Positions 53,155-64,000 of a DNA stretch of 64,000 nt are shown here, piece by piece (positions within the stretch are counted from its first letter, which is position 1; every line of letters starts with the position of its first letter). Both the position numbers and the translations under genes were made by a program. The DNA is from Flavisolibacter nicotianae (GTDB lineage: Bacteria; Bacteroidota; Bacteroidia; Chitinophagales; Chitinophagaceae): assembly GCF_003628535.1 (NCBI RefSeq), contig NZ_RBCI01000008.1, positions 124,001-188,000 on the forward strand, given 5' to 3'. Under the pieces are notes generated by a model. The model was not told the DNA's origin, did no database searches, and was given only the letters and a program-made list of their open reading frames with translations.

Positions 53155-53742
53155 TTAAAAAGCCGAGATCAGGCCGATCTTGTAAAAATTTGCCCGGAGC
53201 GAATTGTTCAGCAAATCCGATTTGCCCATCCACTCCCGTTCGGCGCCGACGAAGAGCGCATACCGGCGATAGGCATTCCACTGGATGCCGGCTTCCGCCG
53301 ATACCACACCTGTTACTTCCACGTTGTTCTCAACCCGGGTAAAGCCCGGTGAAGCAGCCACGTTTGGCACCGATAAACGAACGGCGCCGCCGCCGGCTTT
53401 CAGGTACGGAAGCCAGTTGGCCTTACCAAACCGGTGACGGTATGCAAAGACAAATCCGGTTGCCTTCAGGCTGGTGTTGAGAGCGTACGAAGAGCCGGTA
53501 ATTTCATAGCCGTAGCTGTCGAAATTGACCGCTGCCGTGAGGCTGGACTGCCGGGAGAACCTGTATTCCAGGCCCGGCGAAGTTTGGATGCTGTTTGAAA
53601 TGCGGGGTTTGAATTCGTTGTCGATCACACCCAAACCAACCGAAGAAAGAAAGGCAAGGCCCGTGACCGGAGCATCGGCCGAACGCTGTGCGCCGGCAAC
53701 AAGGGAAAGTAAAAGCGTTGAAAGCAGGAAATAGGTTCTCAT
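53155..53742 (-). CDS. Outer-membrane beta-barrel protein (porin-family-like)
   Basis: This 195-residue protein has a signal peptide (MRTYFLLSTLLLSLVAGAQ). It consists of amphipathic strands (GLEYRFSRQSSLTAAVNFDS, GFVFAYRHRFGKANWLPYLK, VSAEAGIQWNAYRRYALFVG) with a final aromatic-ended strand ANFYKIGLISAF, as in small eight-stranded outer-membrane barrels. No further function can be given. ATG 53742 is chosen as the start of the signal peptide. A TACTTTTA box ~35 bp upstream is one mismatch from the -7 consensus. Confidence 0.75.
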   Translation of the reverse strand: MRTYFLLSTLLLSLVAGAQRSADAPVTGLAFLSSVGLGVIDNEFKPRISNSIQTSPGLEYRFSRQSSLTAAVNFDSYGYEITGSSYALNTSLKATGFVFAYRHRFGKANWLPYLKAGGGAVRLSVPNVAASPGFTRVENNVEVTGVVSAEAGIQWNAYRRYALFVGAEREWMGKSDLLNNSLRANFYKIGLISAF

Positions 53743-53850
53743 AAAAAATGCGTTGTGTTTTGAGATCAATCCGTTTTTTAAAAGTAGAACTTATGGAGAA
53801 AAATAACAATGCATGTTTCTGGTAGTGGAAATATTGCGTGCCGGAAGTAA

Positions 53851-56151
<2,301 letters not shown>

Positions 56152-56366
56152 TCTGGCGTTTGCCTGTTGTTTAAGCAGCTGCTCATTTTGCCTCGCCCCA
56201 TTGGAAGAGTTGAATTTGTACCCGGGTTTTGCATTGCATGCAGAACAGGGTCAATTCAACTCTTCTGCTTTTATCGAATAGGGGACCGGTGATTGAAACC
56301 GTGTGTTGATAAAGTTTCGCGGAAGCGATTGGCGAAACAACGAAATTTACGTCCGTGAAAAAAAAT

Positions 56367-58709
56367 ATGAAAAAGATCTTTCTCGCAGCCATTGCCGCTG
56401 CCGGATTTGGAACTGCGCCTGCGCAGATGGTTCAAAAAGTTGTTGACCCGGTGGAGTGGATCAACCCCCTGATGGGAACTGATTCGAAACCCAGTTTGTC
56501 AAACGGGAATACCTATCCTGCGATTTGTGTGCCCTGGGGCATGAACTTCTGGACGCCGCAAACCGGCCAGATGGGCAACGGCTGGGCCTATACGTACGGA
56601 TCGGACAAGATCAGGGGATTCAAGCAAACGCACCAGCCCTCCCCGTGGATGAACGACTACGGGCAGTTTTCCATTATGCCGGTAACGGGCAAACTGCGCT
56701 TTCGCGAAGCCGAAAGGGCCAGTTGGTTTTCGCACAAGGCGGAAGTGGCCAAGCCTTACTACTACAGCGTTTACCTGGCCGACCATGACGTAACCACCGA
56801 GATCACTCCCACGGAACGGGCCGCCCAATTCCGGTTTACCTTTCCCAAGTCCGACAGTTCGTTCCTGGTGATCGATGCCTTTGACAAAGGCTCGTATGTC
56901 AAGATCCTTCCGCAGGAAAAAAAGATCATCGGCTATACCACCCGCAACAGCGGCGGTGTGCCCCAGAATTTCAAAAACTATTTTGTTATTTCTATTGACA
57001 AGCCCTTTGCCATCGCCAGTGGCTGGCACGACAGCACCCTGACGAAAGGCGTGTTGGAAACAACCGCCGACCACGCCGGCGCTGTCATCGGGTTTAAAAC
57101 AAGCAAAGGAGAAAAGATCGCCCTGCGGGTAGCCTCCTCGTTCATCAGTTACGAACAGGCCGAACGCAACCTGGCTAGCGAGATCGGAAAAGACGGTTTT
57201 GACGCAACCTGCGCCAAGGCAAAAGCAGCCTGGAACAAGCAACTCAGCAAGCTCCTGGTGGAAGGCGGCACGGTTGACCAGGTGCGGACGTTTTATTCCT
57301 GCCTCTACCGCACCCTTCAGTTCCCGCAAAAGCATTATGAAATCGACGGGCAGGGCAAAGCCGTTCATTACAGCCCCTACAACGGGCAGGTGCTGCCCGG
57401 CTACCTCTTTGCTGGCACCGGCTTTTGGGACACCTTCCGGGCCCTTTATCCCTTCCTCAACTTTCTGTATCCCTCCATCAACCGCGAAATGCAGGAAGGG
57501 CTGGTGAACGACTACAAGGAAGGCGGTTTTCTGCCTGAATGGTCAAGCCCCGGTTTTCGCAACGTGATGGTGGGAAACAACTCGGCTTCTGTGGTGGCCG
57601 ATGCCTACATCAAGGGCCTGCGGGGCTACGACATCAATACGCTTTACGAAGCACTGAAACACGGTGCCAACAACGAAGGCCCCCTGACCGCCGTGGGCCG
57701 TAAAGGCGTGGCGTATTACAATGAGCTGGGCTATGTGCCCTATGATGTGAACATCAATGAAAATGCGGCCCGCACGCTGGAATATGCCTACGATGATTTT
57801 ACCATTTCCCAACTGGGAAAAGCGCTGGGAAAACCCAAAGCGGAAATCGAGCTGTACGAAAAGCGGTCGCAGAACTATCGCAACCTTTTTGATGCACAGA
57901 CTAAGCTGATGCGGGGCAGGAACAAGGACGGCCAGTTCCAGTCGCCCTTCAATCCCTTCAAATGGGGCGATGCCTTTACCGAAGGCAACAGCTGGCATTA
58001 TAGCTGGAGCGTTTTTCACGACATCGAGGGATTGAAAAAGCTGATGGGTGGAGGCGATATGTTTGTACGGATGCTGGACTCCGTTTTCTCCATGCCGCCG
58101 GTTTACGACGAAAGCTATTACCGTGGTGTGATCCACGAGATCCGCGAAATGCAGATCATGAACATGGGCCAATATGCCCACGGCAACCAGCCCATCCAGC
58201 ACATGATCTACCTGTACAACTATGCCGGCCAGCCCTGGAAAACACAGTACTGGATCCGGGAGGCCATGAGCCGCCTTTACAAGCCAACCGTCGATGGCTA
58301 CTGCGGTGACGAAGACAACGGGCAAACATCGGCCTGGTACGTGTTCTCGGCCATGGGCTTTTACCCGGTTTGTCCCGCCACAACGCAATACGTGTTAGGC
58401 ACGCCGCTGTTCCAGAAGATCACCGTGTCGCTCGACAACGGGAAAAAGCTGGTGATCAACGCGGCAGGCAACAGCGAGACGAATAAGTACGTGCAGGCGG
58501 TCAATTTGAACGGCAAAGCGCAGGACAGGAACTGGCTGGATCATTTTGACCTGCAAAAAGGCGGCACACTCAATTTTACGATGGGTGCGCAGCCAAACAA
58601 AAGCCGTGGCACATCCGCCACAGCTTATCCCTATTCGTTTTCAACCGAAAAATCACCAGGGCTACCCTCATCGGCGCAAACGCCTGCAGCCGGTAAAAAA
58701 GCGCAATAG
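56367..58709 (+). CDS. Glycoside hydrolase family 92 protein (alpha-mannosidase type)
   Basis: This 780-residue exported enzyme has a signal peptide (MKKIFLAAIAAAGFGTAPAQ). The GH92 N-terminal beta-sandwich has INPLMGTDSKPSLSNGN, YPAICVPWGMNFWTP and GFKQTHQPSPWMNDYG. The alpha-barrel has GTGFWDTFRALYPFL, GSPEWSSPG-like GFLPEWSSPG and GDEDNGQTSAWYVFSAMG, whose Glu/Asp form the catalytic centre. GH92 enzymes are exo-acting, Ca2+-dependent alpha-mannosidases, used on N-glycans or fungal mannans. The start is ATG 56367; the GTG at 56355 is in frame. It follows GH97 and precedes a TonB-type barrel protein on the same strand. Confidence 0.94.
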   Translation: MKKIFLAAIAAAGFGTAPAQMVQKVVDPVEWINPLMGTDSKPSLSNGNTYPAICVPWGMNFWTPQTGQMGNGWAYTYGSDKIRGFKQTHQPSPWMNDYGQFSIMPVTGKLRFREAERASWFSHKAEVAKPYYYSVYLADHDVTTEITPTERAAQFRFTFPKSDSSFLVIDAFDKGSYVKILPQEKKIIGYTTRNSGGVPQNFKNYFVISIDKPFAIASGWHDSTLTKGVLETTADHAGAVIGFKTSKGEKIALRVASSFISYEQAERNLASEIGKDGFDATCAKAKAAWNKQLSKLLVEGGTVDQVRTFYSCLYRTLQFPQKHYEIDGQGKAVHYSPYNGQVLPGYLFAGTGFWDTFRALYPFLNFLYPSINREMQEGLVNDYKEGGFLPEWSSPGFRNVMVGNNSASVVADAYIKGLRGYDINTLYEALKHGANNEGPLTAVGRKGVAYYNELGYVPYDVNINENAARTLEYAYDDFTISQLGKALGKPKAEIELYEKRSQNYRNLFDAQTKLMRGRNKDGQFQSPFNPFKWGDAFTEGNSWHYSWSVFHDIEGLKKLMGGGDMFVRMLDSVFSMPPVYDESYYRGVIHEIREMQIMNMGQYAHGNQPIQHMIYLYNYAGQPWKTQYWIREAMSRLYKPTVDGYCGDEDNGQTSAWYVFSAMGFYPVCPATTQYVLGTPLFQKITVSLDNGKKLVINAAGNSETNKYVQAVNLNGKAQDRNWLDHFDLQKGGTLNFTMGAQPNKSRGTSATAYPYSFSTEKSPGLPSSAQTPAAGKKAQ

Positions 58710-58835
58710 GACGTGCGGCTAACCGCGAAACAGCCACAGGCAAAACCTGTTGTTGGCTGCGCAATGTTATTTATCATTAAAATTTCGCGTAGGCAGGACA
58801 GTGGTTTTAGCCGGGTCGTCTATATTTCCGGTGAA

Positions 58836-61568
58836 ATGAGACAATTGCTCCCTTTGCTGTTTTTTCTTCTTGGCTTCACCGCACGGGGCCAGGAAAGATG
58901 GAACATCAAAGGGAGTGTTGTTGATACCAGTGGCCAGCCCCTAAGCGGCGTTTCGATAAAGCTGCTGCAGGGGCATGACAGCGCGTTTTCCCTGACATCG
59001 CAAAAAGGCGAGTTTTCTTTCACGGGGCAAAAGACCGATTCGTTTACGATTGTCGCGACGTATACCGGTTTGCAAACCGTTCAGCAATCGTACAGGAGCA
59101 ACAGCGGTTCATTTTTCCAGCTCGCCCCGATTGTTCTTTTGCCTTTCTCGCAATCGATGGACAATATCGTGATCCGTTCCGTGCGGCCGGTTACCTTAAA
59201 AGAAGACACGGTGCAGTTCAATGCGGATGCCTACAAAGTGAGAGACGGCGCTCCTGTGGAAGATGTCATTAAGAAACTGCCGGGAGTGACGGTAGACAAG
59301 GACGGCAACATTGAATCGGCCGGCAAGAAAGTGGCCCGGGTTCGCATCAACGGCAAGGATTTTTTTGGCGGCGACGTGCAAACCGCTACGCAGAACATCC
59401 CGGCCGAACTGATTCAAAGCATCCAGGTCATTGACGATTACGGCGACCAGGCAAATATCACGGGAATAAAAAGCGGCGAGCCGGAGAAAGTCATCAATAT
59501 TATCACCAAGCAAAACCGCAACAAGGGTGCCTTTGGAAACAGCACGATTGCCGCTGGCGACAAAGGTCGCTATGCGGGAAACATCTTTGTTAACCGCTTT
59601 GACGAAGAGCAGCAAATATCGCTGCTGGGTGCCGTCAATAACACGAATGCCAACCTGTTCAACTTCAATGGCGGTGGCCGTGGCGGTGGTGCCCGCGGCG
59701 CCAATTTCGGCAGCGAAAACAGGGCAGGGGGCGGCGGCTCCGGCATTACCCTGTCCCGTTCCGTTGGACTCAATTTCAGGGATAAGTGGGGAAAGAAACT
59801 GTCGGTCTATGGCAGTTATAGTTTTTCTGCTCGCCAGACCTCGATCGTTTCATCCGTTTTTTCGCAGGACATCAACCCCCTGAATATTCGCACCACCCAG
59901 CGGGAAAGTGTCAGCCAAAACAGCAGTCAAAATCACCGGTTGACCTGGAACATGGAATATTCCCCGGACTCGTTCAACTATTTTAAAATTTCACCTTATC
60001 TCTCGCAGAGCCGTTCGGATAATGAAAGCCGGAGTCATTCCGGGATCAACCGCCACCAGTACTATACGCTGAACGAGAACCACAGTACGGTCAACAGCAA
60101 CTCGCCCAATGCCGGTGGCAATTTGCTCTATAACCACAAGTTTGGCAGGCGTGGCCGCAATTTCAGTGCGAACCTGGCACTGGATTATTCAGGCAACGAT
60201 GCCGGCCGTTTTTCCAACAGTTCGTACCACAACATTGACTCGGCTTCCACGCCTTTGTCTATCCGCGACACGCTGCAAATCCAACAAATCAATACCGCTA
60301 CCACGAACCGGCGCACCAATTTGCGCTTTTCGTACACGGAGCCCCTGAATGCATCCGGGACAACCGTTCTCGAACTGAATTACGAATGGAACAAATCGGC
60401 AACCGAGAGCATTAAAGAAGTCAGCGACCTGCTGGATTCCGTGAGCAAAACCGGTGTTTTCAATGACCGGCAGAGCAATCATTACCGCTACCAGTTTACC
60501 ACCAACCGGCGCGGGATCAGCCTCAAAGGACGGAATGAAAAATACAATTACAGCATCGGGATCCAATCGCAGCCAAACCGCCTGACCGGCAACACCGTGG
60601 GAAAAAATCAATCGACGGCCTACCGCAACAGCAACTGGATTCCGGAAGCACGCTTTGTTTACAATTTTGCCCGCAACAACACGTTTACGGCAACCATGGA
60701 CGGCTGGGCACGGGAACCCAATTTTGTGCAGCTGCAACCCGTTGCCGACAGTTCCAGTCTCAATAATATTGTGCTCGGTAACCCGAACCTGACGAACGAA
60801 TTAACCAACCGCGTTTCACTGCAATACCACAAGTTTGACCCAAAGGTGGGCAGCAGCCTCTTTCTGAATTTCTCGTATGATAAAACCAGCGACAAGATTG
60901 TCAGTAACCGGATCAACAACAGTACCGGTACGGGACGAACGACCACTTTCCTGAACACGGATGGTTTTTTCGGCTATAACGGCAATGCTTCTTTTACCCA
61001 ACCTTTTGCCAACCGTAAATACACGGCCGGCATCAACATGGCTGCCAGTTACGACAACAATATCTCCTACACCGACGGGCTGAAAAACAAAGGCCGAAAC
61101 TGGAGTGTACGGTCCGGCGTCAACTTCCGTGTTGACCTGGAAAACAAGGTCGATGTCACCCTGCGGGCTGATTATACCACTTACCAGACAACAACCCGTT
61201 ATGCCGCCTTTACCAATGACACCCGTGCACAATCGCTCAACCTGGGCGTCAGCGGAAAAAATTATTTTGGTGATCTTGCTGTCGGCTACGATTTTTCGCA
61301 GCTGGTGAATTATGGATTCAGCAGCAGTGTAAACAGCAATCCGGCTATCTTGAATCTGTATACCGAATACCGGATGCTAAAGGGGAAAAAACTAACGCTT
61401 CGCTTGCAGGGCTTTGATCTTTTCAATAAAAACATCGGCATTACAAGAAGCGTGAACGAAACCACGATCACGGACAGTCGCACCACGCGACTGGCCCGGT
61501 ATTTCCTTTTTTCGGTCAACCTGCGTATGTCGCGGTTTGCCGGGGCAGTGAAGTCAGGAAGAGGGTAG
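58836..61568 (+). CDS. TonB-type outer-membrane beta-barrel protein with carboxypeptidase-regulatory-like domain
   Basis: This 910-residue protein has a signal peptide (MRQLLPLLFFLLGFTARG), a carboxypeptidase-regulatory-like domain (~22-105; GSVVDTSGQPLSGVSIKLLQ), a plug-like domain with VEDVIKKLPGVTVDKDGN and a long C-terminal barrel of the OMP_b-brl_3 type. A glycine-rich insert (GGGRGGGARG, ~280-300) sits before the barrel. It differs from SusC-type receptors by its barrel family and absence of a SusD gene. It probably forms an outer-membrane transport or assembly channel for products linked to the GH97/GH92 pair. A TATATTTC box lies just upstream of ATG 58836. Confidence 0.88.
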   Translation: MRQLLPLLFFLLGFTARGQERWNIKGSVVDTSGQPLSGVSIKLLQGHDSAFSLTSQKGEFSFTGQKTDSFTIVATYTGLQTVQQSYRSNSGSFFQLAPIVLLPFSQSMDNIVIRSVRPVTLKEDTVQFNADAYKVRDGAPVEDVIKKLPGVTVDKDGNIESAGKKVARVRINGKDFFGGDVQTATQNIPAELIQSIQVIDDYGDQANITGIKSGEPEKVINIITKQNRNKGAFGNSTIAAGDKGRYAGNIFVNRFDEEQQISLLGAVNNTNANLFNFNGGGRGGGARGANFGSENRAGGGGSGITLSRSVGLNFRDKWGKKLSVYGSYSFSARQTSIVSSVFSQDINPLNIRTTQRESVSQNSSQNHRLTWNMEYSPDSFNYFKISPYLSQSRSDNESRSHSGINRHQYYTLNENHSTVNSNSPNAGGNLLYNHKFGRRGRNFSANLALDYSGNDAGRFSNSSYHNIDSASTPLSIRDTLQIQQINTATTNRRTNLRFSYTEPLNASGTTVLELNYEWNKSATESIKEVSDLLDSVSKTGVFNDRQSNHYRYQFTTNRRGISLKGRNEKYNYSIGIQSQPNRLTGNTVGKNQSTAYRNSNWIPEARFVYNFARNNTFTATMDGWAREPNFVQLQPVADSSSLNNIVLGNPNLTNELTNRVSLQYHKFDPKVGSSLFLNFSYDKTSDKIVSNRINNSTGTGRTTTFLNTDGFFGYNGNASFTQPFANRKYTAGINMAASYDNNISYTDGLKNKGRNWSVRSGVNFRVDLENKVDVTLRADYTTYQTTTRYAAFTNDTRAQSLNLGVSGKNYFGDLAVGYDFSQLVNYGFSSSVNSNPAILNLYTEYRMLKGKKLTLRLQGFDLFNKNIGITRSVNETTITDSRTTRLARYFLFSVNLRMSRFAGAVKSGRG

Positions 61569-62081
61569 TACAGTTGCCAAAAGATTCCACTACATGTGCA
61601 GATGAATTACCTATGAATCTCAAGAATACTTAACTCAAACTTCTTCCTTCTGGGTTTGCGACAACAGGTTTCGATGTTTTAAAATCTATTTTTAAAGTAT
61701 TTCGCATTTCTTAATGAAATTTATTTCTCAGGAAAATCTTCAATTTTCACCACATCTCTATGTTTTTATTCCACTGTATTCAAGTTCATGCAACTCTTGA
61801 ATGCCTATAACTGAATTTTATTTCATTTGCTGTTATTACGGATTTCTCTTCCTCGTAAAGCTTCAAAGCTTCTCTATATTTATTTTGAAACAATTACGAA
61901 TGAACAAATACATTTTTGGTCAGTATTTGAGAGACATCTAATAAAATTGCTTTTCTCGCTGCTTCTGCTCCTTTCTATTTTAATGCAAACATTAAATACA
62001 ACGCAGTGAGTTCAAAGAAGGGACGAAGGGCCTCGCTTCGTCCCCCAGATTGCAAGGGAAGCGAAACCTGTATCTTTGTTG
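61569..62081. other. AT-rich gene-free region
   Basis: This 513-bp stretch is strikingly AT-rich compared with its surroundings and has no convincing gene; one 60-codon frame near 61827 lacks a start context. A small direct repeat AAGCTTCAAAGCTT occurs near 61858-61871. Its 3' end holds the helicase promoter at 62050-62078. Confidence 0.55.
62050..62078 (+). promoter_or_regulatory. Promoter of the RNA helicase gene, possibly leaderless
   Basis: TTG (62050-62052), an 18-bp spacer and TATCTTTG (62071-62078) match the Bacteroidota -33/-7 consensus. The predicted start point coincides with ATG 62082, so the mRNA may be leaderless. Confidence 0.6.
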
Positions 62082-63410
62082 ATGTCTAAAAGTCAATTCT
62101 CCCCGGAATTCGTCCTCGCGAATTTGAATATAGAGGCCCTTAATGAAATGCAGGCCGTTACATTACAGGCCACTTCCCAACACAACAATATTGTTCTTCT
62201 TTCTCCTACCGGCTCGGGAAAAACCCTGGCTTACCTGCTGCCTGCCCTTCGTGGTATGGATCGTTCCATTTCAAAAACGCAGGTGCTGGTTGTTGTGCCA
62301 TCCCGGGAACTGGCCTTGCAGATAGAGCAGGTGTTCAAAGCAATGGGTACAGGCTTTAAAATAACCTGTTGCTATGGGGGACATAAACGGGAGATTGAAG
62401 AAAACAACCTCGTTCAACCCCCGGCTTTGATTGTGGGCACACCCGGCAGAATAGGCGATCACCTGCGCCGGGGAAATATAAAAGCTGATGCGATTCACAC
62501 CCTTGTGCTTGATGAATTTGATAAATCACTTGAACTCGGCTTCCAGGAGGAGATGGCTTTTATTGTTAACTCCTTGCCTTCTGTTAAGAAAAGGATACTG
62601 ACATCGGCAACCGAAGCTGCAGACATACCCGCATTCATCGGTGCCACGGATGCCGAAACGCTGAATTTTTTACCGGAAGGAGGCGCGCCGTCCCAGGCCC
62701 TCCAGATTCAAAAACTGCATTCACCGGAAAAAGACAAAATTGAAACGTTGTTCCGGTTGCTTTGCCATTTAGGAAACCGGTCTGCCGTTATTTTTTGCAA
62801 CCACCGCGAAGCAGTGGAAAGAACAAGCAAACTGCTGGCGGAAAAAAGTATCATCAACACGTTTTATCACGGCGCTATGGAACAGCGGGACAGGGAAGTC
62901 GCGCTGGCCAAATTCAGAAATGGCAGTGTGAATACGTTGGTCACCACCGATCTGGCAGCCCGTGGACTGGACATTCCCAATATCCGGTATATTATTCATT
63001 ATCACCTGCCCGATAAACAGGAAACATTTACCCATCGCAATGGAAGAACGGCAAGGATGACCGCCAGCGGAACGGCGATCCTGATTCTAAACGATGAAGA
63101 AAAAGTCCCGGCGTATATAACCCAGCCGGTAGAAGAAATTCAATTACCCGATGCGGCCCTTCTGCCTGAAAAGCCGAAATGGACGACACTCTTCATTGGC
63201 GCCGGCAAAAAAGACAAGGTAAATAAAGTAGACATCGTCGGGTTTTTGTCGAACCGCGGTGAATTGAAAAAAGAAGACATCGGGCTTATCGAAGTCAAGG
63301 ATTTCTTTTCGTTTGTGGCCGTTCGAAAAACAAAAGCAAGCCATGTGTTGCATCTGGTAAAGGAGCAAAAGATAAAAAATAAAAAGGTGCGTATCGACAT
63401 CGCCAAATAA
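62082..63410 (+). CDS. DEAD-box-like RNA helicase with DEFD motif II and DbpA-type RNA-binding tail
   Basis: This 442-residue protein has the helicase core: Walker A SPTGSGKT (~41-48), motif II as DEFD (144-147) instead of DEAD, SAT (175-177) and the HRNGRTAR motif VI near 320 in place of HRxGRTGR. The C-terminal ~75 residues (LFIGAGKKDKVNKVDIVGFL ... KKVRIDIAK) match the DbpA RNA-binding domain pattern, which targets ribosomal RNA in DbpA. ATP-driven RNA remodelling in ribosome assembly is the likely role. ATG 62082 directly follows the promoter box; TTG 62076 lies within it. Confidence 0.9.
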   Translation: MSKSQFSPEFVLANLNIEALNEMQAVTLQATSQHNNIVLLSPTGSGKTLAYLLPALRGMDRSISKTQVLVVVPSRELALQIEQVFKAMGTGFKITCCYGGHKREIEENNLVQPPALIVGTPGRIGDHLRRGNIKADAIHTLVLDEFDKSLELGFQEEMAFIVNSLPSVKKRILTSATEAADIPAFIGATDAETLNFLPEGGAPSQALQIQKLHSPEKDKIETLFRLLCHLGNRSAVIFCNHREAVERTSKLLAEKSIINTFYHGAMEQRDREVALAKFRNGSVNTLVTTDLAARGLDIPNIRYIIHYHLPDKQETFTHRNGRTARMTASGTAILILNDEEKVPAYITQPVEEIQLPDAALLPEKPKWTTLFIGAGKKDKVNKVDIVGFLSNRGELKKEDIGLIEVKDFFSFVAVRKTKASHVLHLVKEQKIKNKKVRIDIAK

Positions 63411-63583
63411 GGCGGAGGTGGGCGTCGCCATTTGATTAGTCTGCGACACGCCGATGAAGTAATTGCATTATTAAGCTGCACAGGAACCTGAAAAATCGAT
63501 CGGGAATGGGATCGTGATTGGGCGAGAAGTGCTGTTTCTTTGTCCTCCAGCAGCGAATAAATCGTATGCGGGTGGCTATAAAT

Positions 63584-63613
63584 ACAAAAGACCTAAAAAC
63601 TTAGGTCTTTTGT
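63584..63613. terminator. Bidirectional rho-independent terminator
   Basis: ACAAAAGACCTAA (63584-63596) and its exact complement TTAGGTCTTTTGT (63601-63613) form a 13-bp perfect stem with a 4-base loop. A- and T-rich flanks make it work on both strands, for the helicase gene and the convergent RRM gene. Confidence 0.88.
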
Positions 63614-63635
63614 CCGTTTTACCGTGAAAAATGTA

Positions 63636-63944
63636 TCAGTATTTTTTTGTGTAACCGCTATTGTTGCTGCGGAACGGGCTAAAACTTGAAGAAGTCTTGT
63701 TTTCTTTGGGTTTGGCTTCCATCACCTTCACTGTCCTGCCTTCTACGGAAGCCTGGTCCAATTCGGCTATCGCTTTTTTGGCTGCTGAATCATCCGACAT
63801 TTCAACAAAACCAAATCCGCGGGAACGGTTGGTCTCTCTGTCCATAATGATTTTTGCTGAGGTAACTTCTCCATAAGGAGTGAAAAATTCGCGTAAGTCT
63901 TCATCCTGTACGTTGAAGCTTAAATTGGAAACATAAATGTTCAT
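63636..63944 (-). CDS. RRM-type RNA-binding protein
   Basis: This 102-residue protein is a single RNA-recognition motif: RNP2 IYVSNL (3-8) and RNP1 RGFGFVEM (42-49), with aromatic residues in both positions that stack on RNA bases. A short basic Ser/Asn-rich tail follows (residues ~80-102). Such proteins are abundant in Bacteroidota and cyanobacteria, acting as post-transcriptional regulators, often cold-induced. It is convergent with the RNA helicase through a shared terminator; ATG 63944 begins the fold directly. The upstream frame to 63983 is not conserved. Confidence 0.93.
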   Translation of the reverse strand: MNIYVSNLSFNVQDEDLREFFTPYGEVTSAKIIMDRETNRSRGFGFVEMSDDSAAKKAIAELDQASVEGRTVKVMEAKPKENKTSSSFSPFRSNNSGYTKKY

Positions 63945-64000
63945 GATCTGAAAAATAAAAAATAAAAAATGTTGAGAAGGCAAGAAGTAAGAGACGAACT

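Noticed and set aside
61827-62009. Sixty-codon open frame in the AT-rich gap
   Set aside because: Short, no start context, and composition of random AT-rich DNA.

Overview
The window is chromosomal DNA from a Bacteroidota bacterium, most likely a member of the Chitinophagaceae or a close relative. This is inferred from several features. Promoter-like boxes match TAnnTTTG, there is a type IX secretion sorting domain (33101-35731), and GH97, GH92 and TonB-linked outer-membrane proteins are present. Other markers are an RRM-type RNA-binding protein, LytS-type sensor kinases and the absence of clear Shine-Dalgarno sites. GC is moderate to high (low fifties by eye), with AT-rich pockets near 36-40 kb and 61.6-62.1 kb. 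I see no tRNA, rRNA, CRISPR array, transposase or phage gene.

Region 1 (1-16.8 kb) is a stress/dormancy-type island. It holds the end of a PEP synthase, a CDP-alcohol phosphatidyltransferase, Hsp20, an M50 site-2 protease with CBS domains, and a small periplasmic protein. Next come an alpha/beta hydrolase plus phosphoribosyltransferase pair, short-form alpha-glucan phosphorylase, a PPOX-like flavoprotein, Zn-alcohol dehydrogenase and an SDR. A UspA gene sits in an operon with an aeRF1-like (baeRF/Balon/Rv2629 superfamily) candidate ribosome-hibernation factor, and a REC-CRP fusion regulator closes the island. The gene set resembles the mycobacterial DosR regulon and the proteobacterial low-oxygen loci.

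Region 2 (17-24 kb) holds a cyclophilin lipoprotein, a polysaccharide deacetylase, a TonB receptor and a GH13 branching-enzyme-like protein. Region 3 (24.1-29.8 kb) is an imuA-imuB-dnaE2 mutagenesis cassette. A palindrome overlaps its promoter, and a 159-bp GC-rich palindromic repeat sits in frame inside dnaE2.

Region 4 (29.9-42 kb) carries secreted and small accessory genes on the minus strand: a metallopeptidase, a cupin, a SnoaL-like protein, a large 48-residue-repeat T9SS protein, a frameshifted DUF4256 gene, two DHFR-like reductases, a nucleotidyltransferase and a ZU5-like lipoprotein. Region 5 (42-54 kb) contains a phosphoesterase/beta-propeller fusion, MsrB, pirin, DNA polymerase IV and a translationally coupled pair of LytS-type kinases, one with a degenerate ATPase. 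It also has a dienelactone hydrolase, an LLM flavin oxidoreductase and a stand-alone receiver protein.

Region 6 (54-61.6 kb) is a glycan module: GH97, GH92 and a large TonB-type outer-membrane protein, without a visible SusD. Region 7 (62-64 kb) pairs a DEAD-box-like RNA helicase with an RRM protein, converging on a strong bidirectional terminator. Stress survival, glycogen turnover, mutagenic repair and glycan use together suggest a free-living organism adapted to fluctuating conditions.
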